NCBI GenBank assembly: GCA_026545765.1
Contig: JAIFAC010000300.1
Location: 62,001-126,000, forward strand
DNA from: Plantago major
Taxonomy: Eukaryota; Streptophyta; Magnoliopsida; Lamiales; Plantaginaceae
DNA: 64,000 nt
Reading direction: 5' to 3'
The notes beneath the pieces were generated by a model. It searched no databases, was not told where the DNA came from, and worked only from the letters and a program-made list of their open reading frames with translations. Below, one piece after another: positions 26,231 to 39,147 of the stretch (the stretch's first letter is position 1; every line of letters begins with the position of its first letter). A program made the position numbers and the translations under genes.

Positions 26231-26361
26231 GGAAGTACTTAGTTTGGGAAACTAAGGAATAACTCCAAGGTTGCTGAGCACAGGAAGTACTTAGCTTGGG
26301 AAGCTAAGGAATTGCTCAAAAAGGTTTCTGAGTACAGGAAGTACTTGGCTGTGAAAGCCGG
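26231..26361 (+). other. Triple hairpin repeat in LTR B leader
   Basis: Units start at 26,231, 26,283 and 26,337. The stems are CTTAGTTT/AAACTAAG (26,238-26,256), CTTAGCTT/AAGCTAAG (26,290-26,308) and a shorter GGCT/AGCC stem near 26,347-26,359. The T-A pair in the first stem is C-G in the second, a compensatory change. It lies about 380 bases after the TATA box. Confidence 0.75.
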
Positions 26362-26759
26362 GGAATAACTCAGGGGGAACACTTGGTTGGGAACCTAGTG
26401 TATTTAGGAATCAAGAGAAGATATCTGTAAGGTTAACTCATTTATACATCTTAGTGGATTCGAGTGCGAGAAAGGCGAAGTGGATTAGTTGAAGGATTCA
26501 TACCTTCAGATACCACTATAAAAAGACTTGTGTTATTTACTTTCTGCAGTTTATTACTTGCTTTACTTATCTTGCAAAGTAGTTACACACATCTTGCTGA
26601 GCACGTGCACTTATCACATAAAAGTCTTCCTCTCTCTTATATTAAGTATCAGATATCTACACAGATATCTGAGAAACTATGTTTATCGACAAAAGTTTTA
26701 AAAGACTATTCACCCCCCCCCCTCTAGTCTTTTACTTTGCCGTTATCTGGACCAACAAG

Positions 26760-26771
26760 TGGTATCAGAGC
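26760..26771 (+). promoter_or_regulatory. Primer-binding site, tRNA-iMet type (unit B)
   Basis: TGGTATCAGAGC, two bases after the LTR end, is the canonical complement of plant initiator tRNA-Met used by Ty1/copia elements. Confidence 0.9.
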
Positions 26772-26872
26772 AGGAGGTTCCCAAGCCTTGACCTTGAACC
26801 TAGATCGAGATAAGTGCTCACTAGCACTTTTCACCTACACTTGATTCGTTTGTTTAGTGTGTTTGCTGCGGG

Positions 26873-29180
26873 ATGTCTTTAAGTGGCCCAATTCTCAAGC
26901 GGAGAATTATGAAAATGGAAGAACAACATGATGCTCCACACAGAAGCAGCGGTGGTGAAATGATCGAAGTAATAAAGAATGGCCCGATAGTCATTCAACA
27001 ACTCAAGCAAGTCATAGAGGTTTCTAATGGTATGAGCGAGAGAACAAAGCGATGGGTCTTCCCGCAGACGGATCGTCGACGATTGGAGACCTACCGGTCG
27101 AGTTATTCTGAACCAAAGCCGAGAGCTCGGACGCCGGAGATGCCAAGAGAAATCATTTGGATGGTCGAGCTCGTAATATCATCATCGTTCTACTCGAGCA
27201 CATCTGATGTAAAGCGTGGGTGCAAAACGGAGAAAGTGGCACAGCTGATTGAAGAAATCTGCAAACTTGAGAAAACAAAGGAAAACAAGTTCGAAGTTTT
27301 GAAGCTCAAATTCCAAAACTTTAAACAAGGTCCCACAGAGATTCTTGAAGAACTAGATTTCCGGTTTACAACACTTATGAGTGACATGGCTGCACTTGGT
27401 GAAAGTAATAGATATACCGGTCGAGAAAGATTAAGACTATTGTGAGAAGTCTAAATCATAGCAGGAACACACAAAGTTTTCTACTTTAACGAGGAATGCG
27501 GATATCACTCTGTAGAACTTTTCTCTCATCTTGCCTTTATTGACTATGAGACAACTCGAAGAGAACAAACAAGCGAGAAGTTGCAGTGTTGCTTTAGTTG
27601 CTCAAGGAACTTGAAAAGAAGAAAGCAAGGAAGTGGCGAGGATGCTCTTGCTTGCTGGGAAAATATGTCAGTCGAGAAATTGAGAGAAGAAAAGCCAAAG
27701 AAAAGCTGAAAAAGCATCTAGGCTAAAACTACCACCAGTACAATTTTATGCAAAGCTCGCTGAACAAGTCGGCTCAGAAAGCATCAAGTACTGAGGAAGC
27801 AGAAATCGGAAACGATATCTGTTTCTATTATCAAAAACCTGGTCATTTCAAGAAGGATTGCCCTGTCCTTAACAAACTAAAGACAGGTGACAAGAAAGAC
27901 AGAAGAATCTTCAAAAGAATTCAGAAAGCTATGCTCACTGAAGAAAGGAAAAAGATTCAAATCCAACTGGATGCTCTAGATATTGAATCTGATTCTGAGG
28001 ATGAGGATTCAGATGATTCCACACTGCCTTCCCCAGAAATGTGCGGTGTCTCTCATGAAGTAATTGACTTTGGTCAAAAGAAGAAAGAAGTGTGTGGAAT
28101 GGCTGAAGAAATCTTTCCAGATATCTCCAACATTGAACCTTGTCTAATGGCTGATGAGGTAACACATACTTCCTGTTATACTTATGAAAGTGATGAAGAG
28201 GGAATCAAAGATCTGGAAAAACTCAAAAGAGAACTTGATCTCTCTGAAGAGAATTTCTAATGATCCGAGCTAGAGAGAGTTTTGAAGAAGAAAGAATTCT
28301 CTTGAAAGGAAAATTCTCAATTAATCAAGATATCGAGAAAAGGATCTTTGAAAATGCATTTCTCAAGGTTCAGATATCTAAGACCGAAAAGTCACATAAA
28401 GAATCAATGGCCAATCTTCAAAAGAAATGTGAAGATCTTCTTTTTGAGAATAAGAACTCAAAAGAAAGAACTATCTTTTCAATCTTATGCAAAGCTAGTG
28501 ACACTATTCTTTGAAGTACAATCTTATTTAAGAGATCCTTGAAAAGAGAGGACTTAAATTTGGACACACAGAACGTTCACCACTCTGAATAAGAGTAATG
28601 AAGGACAAACATTTATCGGATGCTTTCGAAGGTGATTCCCAAACAATCTACGGTCGATTGAAAGCTAAGATTGTCGACAAAGGAAAAGCGATTCGCGACC
28701 AAGCCTTTATGGGAAAAACAAGTCGAAAGGAAAAATGTGGAAATCTACGAAAAGAAACATAACCTTTGAAAAGTGTAATCACCCGTAGTGCTATGTCTCT
28801 CAAAAGGAAAAATTGCGAGGGTGACAAATTCTCCTATGTCACGTTTTACGGAAAGAAAATAGATTATCTAGAGACTATAAAAGGCTGAGAAGAGATCTCG
28901 AGATAGCACCGGTGATCGGAGCAGTATTGGCTATAAAGCCATCGAAACAACTTGCGTGAATACAAACAAGAGCAAGAACGATGGTTAAAAGCTAGAATTA
29001 CTCACAACAATTATCGAAGTGGAAGATAAATCAAGCCATTGAAAATCTGAATACCGAGCTAGAAGAAATCGGCTAGGAAAGCTAAGTTCTTTGAAGCGGA
29101 CTCGAAACTGACAGTGTATCTGAAAGCACCAAATGGAGCACCGAGGAACACACGAGGAAGAAAATAGTTCTTAACAACAA
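26873..29180 (+). pseudogene. Sirevirus gag region, unit B
   Basis: Coding starts at MSLSGPILKRRIMKMEEQ. A copia-type gag (UBN2-like) core is visible around 27,230-27,440, with LKLKFQNFKQGPTEILEEL and FTTLMSDMAALGESN. A nucleic-acid-binding knuckle region YQKPGHFKKDC lies near 27,830, and an acidic stretch (SDSEDEDSDD) follows near 27,990. The tail is rich in Lys and Glu and probably coiled-coil. The front half is cleaner than in unit A, the back half less clean. The copy is broken. Confidence 0.8.
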
Positions 29181-29339
29181 TGATACAAATCATTTAACTA
29201 GGATTCCTCCTTATGTTCTGTTAGACAAAAGAATGTTCTAAGAAATTCATTCAAAAATGGATTCCAATGGAAGATTCTTTAGTTGAGATAGTTCCATTGT
29301 TGGTATGAGAACTAATCTCTGTTTCTGTTTTGTGCGAGA

Positions 29340-30748
29340 ACACTTTAAAGACTAATTCAAAGTGGCATTTTATAGTGGATGTGGGAAGCACATGACGAGA
29401 CAAAACAAATCGATTGACTATAAAATTGCAATGATGGACCAATTATCGAGTTTCTTTGGAGGAGATGAAAATCAACCATAGGTTTTGGCAATTTGAAGTT
29501 TGGAGCCCTTACAATCTACAAGTACTTCATGTAAAGGATTGAAATATAATCTCTAAGCATGAGTCGACTAGTGGATAAAGGTACCTTTGTCGAGATCAAG
29601 TCAAAACTATGTAAAGTGATTGACAATGAGTCAAGCGACGATCTTGGTTGCAAGCGTAAAGAAATCTTTATGTTCTTGATTGGGCATCCATACAATGAAG
29701 AATTTCTCATGGTGAGTCAATCATGCTTGAAGAAAATTGACTATGGCATAAAGAATGAGTCACTTGAATTTCAAAACTACGAATAAGCTATCCGAGAAAG
29801 AGTTGGTGGTTGGTTTACCCAAAATGGCATATAGAAAAGAAGGTGTATGCTCGACTTGCCAAATGGGAAAATAATCAAAACATCTTTCAAGTCTAAAACT
29901 AGACATTCGGTGAAAGGCCCTTTGCAAATGTTACATATGGATCTGTTTGAATCCTCTGTAACTAGTTATGAGAAGAAGTATGGTGCAGTTGTTGTTGATG
30001 ATTACTCAAGATTTACTTGGGTTGTCTTTCTCAAACACAAATCGATGCAAGGGTTGAGATACCTAACTATTTGAATAAGTTGAAGTCATGAAAAATGACA
30101 AGGTATACATGTCGAGCAGACCATAGTGCGATTTTGTGAACGATTACATCAAAGAGTTTTGTACGCAAAGGTATACAACATCAACTATCTTACGTAAGGA
30201 CACCACAACAAAATGGTGTTCTTTGAAAGAAAGAATAGGACCACGAAAGAAGCAAGAACAATGCTTGCGACAACCGAAATAAGTGAAATCTATTGGGTTG
30301 AAGGCGTAAAAACCTGACATGCTACACTCAAAACAGATGTCTGATTAACAAACACCATGACAAAACTCCTTACGAGCTTTTCATTGGTAGACCCCCAAGT
30401 ATCAAGCGTCTAAGGGTGTTTGGTTGCAGATGTTTCGTTCTCAACAATGGAAAAGAATACTTGAGAACATTTCAACCAAAGGCAGATGAAGGAGTATTTC
30501 TTGGTTATTCTCTGAATAGCAAAGCCTACAGAATCTACAACAAAAGAACGCAAAAGGTCGAAGAATCTATTCATGTAGTGTTCTATGAAGGAAACAAGAA
30601 AGTACTCTTAAATGATGATCTCTCAGATAGGTTCAAAGAACTAATGATTAAAGATTCTCAAAAAGGATCCTCAGAACGAAACAATTCTATCATTCAAATA
30701 GAGGATGAGTCTGACAATGAAAAGCAACCTATGCTTAGTAACAACTAG
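29340..30748 (+). pseudogene. Sirevirus protease and integrase region, unit B
   Basis: It has the same order as unit A: protease/GAG-pre-integrase start near 29,360, then VVDDYSRFTWVVFLKHKSMQ in the integrase core near 29,990. The integrase C-terminal block VFGCRCFVLN with EGVFLGYSLNSKAYRIYNK is clean at 30,416-30,560, followed by a Ser/Glu-rich linker to RT. The copy is broken. Confidence 0.8.
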
Positions 30749-31099
30749 ATGACTCTAAGACATGATGAAGAATTTCCTATGAAAATCCAGAAATGGAGCA
30801 GGTTACTGAGAACCTTCATCATGGAGAGGTATCTGAAAATGAGATTGCTGAAATACAAATCCCAGATATCTCTAACACTGAAAAAGTGTCAGATATCCAT
30901 GGCATTTTCCATGTGTCAGATATCTCAGATACTGCACAAGTATCTCATCAAGATCATATTGATTCACATTCAAATCAAAATGATATTGATCCTACTAGTT
31001 CAAAACCCATTATGAAATGGAAAAGAAATCATCCTGCAAAGGATGTGATTGGTCCCATAGACCAAGGAGTTAGAACTAGAAGAGCAATTGCTGAAAAAG

Positions 31100-32000
31100 C
31101 AAATTGTCTCTATGGATGTTTCATCTCAAACATTGAACCAAAGACTATAGAAGAAGCATTAAAGGATCAAGATTGGATCTCTGCAATGCAAGAAGAGTTG
31201 GATCAATTTGAGAGAAACAAAGTCTGGAAACTGGTTCCATTTGATGATGGAATATCTGTAATCGGAACCAAGTGGGTTTTCAGAAACAAAATGAATGAGT
31301 CTGGTGAAATAACCAGAAACAAAGCTAGGTTGGTTGCCAAGGGATTCACCGGTGAAGGACTAGATTTTGATGAATCTTATGCACGGTTGCAAGATTGGAT
31401 GCAATAAGACTTTTCTGAACTTTCGACTCATAATGACTTTCTGATTTATCAGATGGATGTCAAGAGTGCATTCCTAAATGGTGAACTTGCTGAAGAAGTC
31501 TATGTTGAGCAACCACCAGGTTTTGAAGTTTCCTTAGAAAGTAGGATGGTCTATAAGCTTCAGAAAGCTCTGTATGGGCTGAAACAAGCTCCAAGAGCAT
31601 GGTATGATACATTGGCGGATACTACTGAAAGTGGTTTCAAGAAAGGAGATGTTGATAAAACACTCTTCACATTGAACCATGATGGGAAACTACTTTTAGT
31701 TCAAGTATACATTGATGACATTATATTTGGATCTAAAGATAAGCAACTTTGTGAAGACTTTGCTGAACTCATGAAATGTAAATTTGAGATGAGCATGATG
31801 GGAGAATTGAATTACTTCTTAGGGCTACAAGTCAAGCAACTCAATGATGGAATATTCATTAGTCAAACAAAGTATGCAAAGGATATGCTCAACAAGTTTA
31901 ATCTAAAGCCTTGAAAGAATGCTAAGATACCGATGAGCATTGGAACCGAGATGACCTATCTTGAATCGACAAGTATTGAAGAACACAAGTATAGGAAATT
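31100..32000 (+). pseudogene. Sirevirus reverse transcriptase, unit B
   Basis: Copia RT motifs run in order: [72 protein letters not shown] and [15 protein letters not shown], then [10 protein letters not shown]. The YIDD box supplies two catalytic aspartates. This is the best-preserved pol segment in the window. Confidence 0.88.
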
Positions 32001-32109
32001 GATTGGTCTCTCTTGCCTCCTTGCAAGTAAACACGATATTCAATATCACGGTGGAGTGTGTGCTAGATTTGACAAATCGATGCAATCACCTACAACATTG
32101 CCATGTAAA

Positions 32110-32620
32110 TATTGAGGTATGTAAGGGATCTTGTAGAAGTTGGATTGTGGTATCCAAAGATAGTGGATTGAGTTTGGTTGGCTATTAGGATGCCGACTAT
32201 CTTTGGATCATTGCTTGATAGAAAAAGCACCTCGGGAACTTGTCAATTTCTTGGTGCTAGATTGATATCTTGGTTCAGAGAAACATAACTCAATTGCCAC
32301 ATCTACCACGGAGTGAATATATTCTTTGCGGGATGTTGCGCTTCACAAATATTGTGGATCTGACAACAACTCGAGACTATGGACTCGATGAAGAAAACTC
32401 CCATTTTCGTGACAACACAAGTGCTATTGCCATAACTCGAATCCTAAGTTTCATGCTAGAACAAAGCACATTGATGTTAGACACCACTTCACGAGACCAC
32501 GTTGAAAAAGCGATATAGAGATACTCAAGATTGGCTTTGAAGACCAACTTGCGAGATATCTTCACTAAGCCACTACAAGAAAGTAGATTCTTAGCCTTAA
32601 GACAGTCTTGGACTAATGGA
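32110..32620 (+). pseudogene. Sirevirus RNase H, unit B
   Basis: LSLVGY at about 32,170, a RKSTSG-like stretch and the tail block DIFTKPLQESRFLALRQS at about 32,557-32,610 match Ty1/copia RNase H. This segment is less clean than in unit A. Confidence 0.8.
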
Positions 32621-32639
32621 GCTACCAAAGAAGCTGAAA

Positions 32640-33402
32640 AAGTTCGGATATCGAAGAATATATCAAAGGAGAGAGAAAAGGAATGCAGAGCGGGTATCCG
32701 GACAAGAAGAGGTATCTGGAGCAGGTATCCGAAACTAAAGGCTAAAGGGTAAAATGACTATTTGAAGATCTACGAGGCGAATTTTCGGATATCTCGGTCA
32801 CTCGATGAGGGAATACAAAGAGAATAGTACAACTATCTACGATCAACTACTCTTGAAATTTGTATTATTTCTATCTTTACGTAAAGCTGTGAAAAGACAA
32901 CAAGTATAAGATAAACTCGGATACAAGCGGTGTTCTCATTCACGAAGCGTGACTCGAGATAGCTAACGACATTCATTAAATGGGCACAATTACATTTGTT
33001 GATTGTGATCATTCTTTGAAAAACAATGGTGACCCTTGATGAAATGGGCGATTGATCTTCTGATGGAGATTAATTCTCGGTAAATAGTGAATTTGAAATC
33101 GGCATGGCCCACTATGCATTTAATGTCGAACAAGCTTTTACCAGCATATGCAATTCACGATACATATATACAAAACCAATTTGTATGTATATGTTAAATC
33201 TAAATTTCGTTGCTATATATATAGGATTTTGGCAAAAGAAATCACTTTCGCCTAATCCAACATTCCGACTTGCACAAGAATAGCAAAAACCATTCTATTT
33301 TCTCTACAAATCTCTGCTCCCAAATTAGTTTTTCTGCAAAGAATCACTAATCTTACACCTTAATCTCTTTCAAACTTCGAAAAACTTACGATATATAAAG
33401 AG
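32640..33402. other. Noncoding stretch between RNase H and env-like region, unit B
   Basis: It is equivalent to the stretch before the env-like region of unit A. No coding signal is seen. It contains GATATC-containing repeats at its start and a TATATATATAGG tract near 33,215, which might serve a separate promoter or splice function. Confidence 0.5.
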
Positions 33403-36400
33403 ATGGCCCCCAAACGATCAACTACCCAGAAATCCCAAATTACTACTACTGGTACTGCTGAAAAGCAAACACCAGAATTGGTAGTTGTAAACAATCGGTT
33501 GGTAGGAGACTTCAATCACGATCATTGGACTTCAAATCACAGAATGATTTGGGGTGGTGCCATGATTGAGGAATACCTCACAGCTGCTATTGAAAGTCAA
33601 GCCGACAGGAAGTTAATCCATGACATGCTTGAAAAGGCACAAATCAAGGGTTTTCTATCTGATGTTCCCAGTGGAGTCTCTTCACTGGATGTACTGGAAT
33701 TTTACAACAACTCTAGGATTATATCACGTATTCTGAAAACCTTTGCAATAGTGTCTATAAAAGCGTCGATCGAGGAAAGGAAATCATACGGACTCGACAA
33801 CTTTCAGCAAGTTGTTTGACCTTCAAAATCTTGGAAAGGATTTTGAAATAGACACCAAGGATGATGATCTCCTTGAAGGTGTAAAACAATTGTACAATAA
33901 TGTGTGTAATCTTGAAAAATCAAATACACCCACTGACTTCAAGCTTGCGGACATCAGAACCAGACATCTGTTGGTTCACTGGGATGTGTTGGCATGCATT
34001 CTTCACAGATGCTTTGATGGTCTACAAGGAGGTGCTGACCAAATAAGCCAAGCATTTGGATGATGATGTTCTTATTACAGCAAGACAAAATTTGGAAAAC
34101 CCTTTCAATTGGGGAAAGTACACCTTTATGAAATTTGTGAAGAAGATTGAGGCTTTGAGCCTACAATCTCTAAGGGACTTCTTGAGCGAAGGCCACGATG
34201 GCTATGGTCTAAAGATATGTTACTTCTTTGGAGAAGCTTGGCATTGAGCTTAGAGAAAGCGGACATTGCATGATAACCTACTCTACAAATATGAGTATCT
34301 GAACTTGATGAAAAAAGGTTCTTGGATCTCGGAAAGGTTCGAAGCGAAAGGCGAAGAGGTATATGAGGAAAAGTTGACCAAGAAGCAGAACTTCACGAAG
34401 AAGTCTGTGGCAAATCGACAGCACACCATTGAGGTTGTCGATTCGGATACTGCCGTGGTAGATGAACTCGTAAATATAGATGAACTCATCAATCTTTGCA
34501 AAATAGGTATGGTCTTGAACAAGTAGACTCAAAGAGAAAGTGCTTTGAGAAATGTGAAGACTATTGCGAAACCTGGCGATGAACTTATCAATCTTTGCTA
34601 AAGAAAATAGTGATAGATGCGAGCCCTATCTGCGAAACCGCGAGGATTATGGACCAATCAGTTCCTAATGCTGACGAGAGCTCTGACGATGAAGATGATG
34701 AACTAGTCATCTCTCAAGTCTTAGAAAAATCGAAAAGGGCTAAGGTTAATGAAAAAGTAACTGGTGTAGAGGTATCTAAAGAATAACTTACACCACAGGT
34801 TGCTGAACAAGCAATAGAGTCCAAGGTCACTGGACAAATTACACCATAGCATATTGAAGATGCTCTGATGAGTGATAGCTTAGTGTTGGAGGATCGCCAT
34901 TGCCTCGACACTCAGCGATCTATCTCAAGCACAACAACCTGACCCGGATATGGATAGTCTTTGAAATGGTACTTGAGTTCTGAGATACGGCATCTTTCAT
35001 CTTTGAAGAAAATCCTGCAAAAGAGCAGGTTCCCCAACTTAAAGAAAGGGATCAAACTGAGACATCCACTCAGAATGATCAACCAGGGGAGGCAACTAAG
35101 TTGCATACTCAGGACAGGTCTAAAGTACCTGAAACTTCAAACAAAGAAGCTGAAATGGAACAACAAGACCAAAACATTGAAGAGTCACAAGTTCCAGACC
35201 AATCACTGACACCTTTCGGGTAGGTGAATTGTTTAACTCTACTTGTGAAATCTTATGTTTATAAATCTTGTTACTTATAAAAATTTCTTTATTCTGGTGA
35301 ATTAGAAACAAAAGCAAGAGGAAGGCGCAAAGCTTGCCTCGAAAAGGAGGCTCCATAGCCTCACCACTTAAGGAACACGAACTGTATTCGGGTGAAACAT
35401 AGTTTCTTAAGACATGACTTTTCAAAATCTTTAATACACGACTAACTCTTTGTTTCTAATAGGCTCCAATGAGAAGGAAAATGATGAAATTTGAAGCCTA
35501 ACTCATCGAGAATCAACGGAGACTCACAAAGTCTCAGGAACAAATATCTGAGCCATCTATTAAGAAGGTATATATCTCGGATATCTATATTCTTTCTGAT
35601 ATTACTCGATCATTTTTTCTAAATACTTAACACTTTCTACTCATAGGCTCAAGCAGTATAAGTTCTTTGAGAATTGCCCTCGATCCCTCGACGATGGAAA
35701 TTGATGAGGCACCAAACCTTCATCACCGAGAGAATACCGAGGCTGCAAGTTTACGAGACAAGTATCTGAGCCTCCTACTGTGGAGGTGATTAACATCTCA
35801 GATATCAATTTGTCTAAGTGTTTCTCTCCTGATAAATTTCTAAGTGTTTTGTTGTATTTTATTCTCAGGATCAAAAGAAAGAGAGGATCTTTGAGGATCA
35901 AACTACAAGTCTCCTCCTCGCACTTTTGAGATATCTGAGGCACCTGGAACCTCAGTAGTCTAACCTTCTGAACCTATTGCTGTTGCACAAGTAACACATA
36001 TACTTGACTACTCTAAAACCCAGATATCTACACAAGTTTTGAAACTAACTTAAAACTCTCTCTTTCAGGCTCAAAATAGTGCGAAGAAGGTCGGATGATG
36101 ACTATGAGAACCTTCTTCCCTTCTTGAGACTCATACCTTGCAAGCATATTGATGCTTCAAGAAATAGCGAGAGGTTAAGGTGCTCGATCTACATTGAAAT
36201 CTTGAGAATCACGGATCAACCAACAAGGCGAGCACAAGCTCTTGATCTGGAAAACTATATCCATAATGTTCCCACGGAGCAGTATCAAATTCGACCTTAT
36301 TGCATAAGGATTTCTCGGAAGTGGCACAAGTTGGTGCAAGCCTTGATCGGGCTAATGGTCGGACAAGATTACGGATGGCATTCAAGCCGGTCCCTTTAAA

Positions 36401-38780
36401 CTCTACAATTTATTCCTTACGAACAAGAGGAGGTTAATGAATTTGAAGATCACTATTCCTGAAGTGATTAATCTTGTATCTGAAGACGATGAGGAGAAAG
36501 AAATAGATGAGAATAACTTTGATGAACCTCCCTCTGACCATCACAAAAAGGATGATGATGATAAGGATGATGATGATGCCCTGCACCGAGGGCGGGAGGA
36601 TTTCACAAGGACACATTGCCTCAATTTCTGAAAAGCACCTTGAGAGGACTTCACACAATCCCTTCTCCATCTCCTCGAAATCTACTCATCGACTTCCCAA
36701 CACAAAGTTACTACTGAACAAGTGGTTAAGCACTCTGAGGGAACAACTCAGAAAATAATAGATGCACAAGCCAGAGTTGCTCAACTCAAACAACTGTTGG
36801 AAGAAGAATAACAACTACATCTTCAACTGGAAGAAAAGATAGCTGAATCAAGAGCAAAGCTCCAGAAGATTGAAGATCAAACAATCAAGGAAATGGAAGC
36901 TTATGCTGAAATGAAAGAACTCGACTTCTTTGTTCAAGCAATTGTTGAGGAATTGAATCTTGAACAAGTATCTAATGACAACATGATCTAAAGGCGCATT
37001 CGAAGATGTTCCATCCTCCTCCTTTGAAAGGAAAGAAACCCATCTACGAGATAGTTCTTTGGACTAGAGAACATTGATGAAAATGTCGAGGATGAAGATC
37101 CTTTGGTGATAACTTTCGGATGATGAAGAAGACAAGACTTTGGCGAGAACACCGCAATGAACACTTGGCGGTTTCACATTTGAAAAGGAAGGCGATTGCT
37201 CGACATATTGACAAGGCGCGAATGTCAACTCCAATGAATACTTGAACAGATATCAAGTACTGGCTAAATTGAAAAAGGAGTTATCTTCTAAAAAAAAAAG
37301 CCGCCATTGCATCAGTCCCTGCAGAACTAAAGTCATTCACTGAGCTCATCACTCAGAGAACAACCAGTCTGGTCATTTCTCAGAAAGATCTAGGCATGGT
37401 TAGGGATGATGACCAAAACATGGCTGCAAAAGCTTTTGAAGAGGCGTGCTATGCTGCTGGAAAAGCGGATGCTGTTCAAGGCCCACGAGCTTACTGATAA
37501 GGATACTGGTCTTATCAAACAAAATCAGGAGCTCAAGGCTGATCTGGAAAAGTTGGTTGCTGCTTAAAACTATCTGCAAGGGAACTTTAACTCCCTTTCA
37601 GAATCATTTATGATTCTTAGTCAGTCAACAATGACTAAGGGGGAAGAATATCAAGAGGCTCAGAGAGGAAGAGGAAGAGGAAGAGGAAACAAAAGAAAAT
37701 CTGAACGAAAATCTGAACAACCACCTCTCAGAATAAATGAGCCCTCCTCCAGTCAGACTGCTCTACAGATAGTGGCCACCACTCAACTTCCTAAACAAGG
37801 AATGACAACAAGGGCCAGAGCACAGAAACCTCTAAGGAGTACCAAGGCTCCAAAGAGAAGACAAGTAAGAGGGATTGATGAATCTTCTGAAGAAGAAGAA
37901 GAAGGCTAAATCAAATCCTTGGGCAATGAAGAAGGCTGCAAAAGTCTCACAAGAATTGATCTTGATGATGATGATGAAGAGACTGATGAAGATGAAGCTC
38001 CTCTTCATAGAAAAAGGAAAATTGAAAGCTAAGCGGGCCCATAGGCGCAAGCGTTTGGCGGCTAAAACACCCTCTGGAAATACCAAGTCTATCGGTGGTT
38101 CTTCAAGCATTACCCGAGGAAAATTCAAGACAAAGGAGGAGCAGTGAGAGTGAACAAAGACAAAGTCGACTTCCATTGAGGCGGAAGAAGCCAAAATTGA
38201 GTATGTGAAGAATTACAACAACTCCCCATCTCTGGTGCATAAATCGAGAAAAATAGCTCTTTGGATTCTAGAACTCGGGCATTCTTGCTAAATTCAAGGT
38301 TTCAGAACCAATCCATAAACATCTCATGGCATGAAGAAAAGAAGCCGATCTTGATTAACACCAACCACATCAAAGCATGGTTGGATTTTGAAATGTCAAG
38401 AGAGCGAAGCCGTGAAGAAGGACCTCTCGATGAATGTCCTTATGGAAAGCGGATGATGTGCAGAATTTGACATTCTTGGAGCAGCACTGAGCAAGACTTC
38501 TTTGTGGAACCTATGAGTCCTTCTATGGCGAAGATCAATACAAGGGTGACATCAGATATCTGAAGATCATTTATGAATACTTCAAGCTATCAGATATCAG
38601 AATCGAGCATGCCTGGAAGTGGAAAAAGTATCTGTGGGTCAAGCACTTTGTCAAGAAAAATCCTACCAAAACCTACAAGGAAGTCTGTGGATTTGCGAGA
38701 CACGAGATGATTGTCGAACTCTTCTCTATGACTACTCTGATGATATCAAAAGGTTTGGTGATAGGAAATTTGCAGATTGA
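33403..38780 (+). pseudogene. Sirevirus env-like region, unit B, function unknown
   Basis: It begins MAPKRSTTQKSQ, as in unit A. A second block, FDLQNLGKDFEIDTKDDDLL and then IRTRHLLVHWDVLACILHRC, lies at 33,812-34,060. The middle has an acidic run at 36,470-36,580 and Gln/Glu-rich, probably coiled-coil sequence. Near 37,660-37,920 is an Arg/Gly/Lys-rich and then Glu-rich tract. The C-terminal block continues to about 38,780. T-rich intron-like stretches lie between about 35,200 and 36,070. No host homologue is recognised. The region is about 5.4 kb, long for a Sirevirus env-like gene. The copy is broken. Confidence 0.6.
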
Positions 38781-39133
38781 TCCATGGAGCTGTTTTGAAG
38801 ACTTGAAGACTAGTTTATTAGGATGTCTACTTGGAGCTTGGTTACTCCTGTTGTCCTAATTTACTATGTATTTTTGTATCTTGCTGACTGAGCTAAATTG
38901 TATTATGTACTAAAGTTATCTGAACTTTCTTTGTAACATATCTGATGAACTTACTCTCAGATATCACTTTCTATAAAAGATAACTTGTCAGCAAAGATCA
39001 CACCTTGTGATTTGGTTGATGTTTACTTTCTGTACTTAATTATATGAATTGAATGATCATAAGAAATGATTAAGTGATGGATTGTTTCCTCATCCAGATT
39101 TGTAATAGGTCATATAGTCATCGTTGATTGATC

Positions 39134-39147
39134 AAAATGGGGGAAAT
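39134..39147 (+). promoter_or_regulatory. Polypurine tract, unit B
   Basis: AAAATGGGGGAAAT lies directly before the TG that opens LTR C and is identical to the tract of unit A. Confidence 0.8.

Larger units (their letters stand above)
25132..26757 (+). repeat. Sirevirus LTR B (shared middle LTR)
   Basis: It starts TGTTAGGAATATCTG after a polypurine tract and ends ATCTGGACCAACA before a primer-binding site, so it has both LTR boundaries and TGTT...AACA inverted tips. It is 1,626 bp long. It serves as the 3' LTR of unit A and the 5' LTR of unit B. It includes a run of ten C near 26,712 and a conserved CTCTAGTCTTTTACTTTG before its end. Confidence 0.9.
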
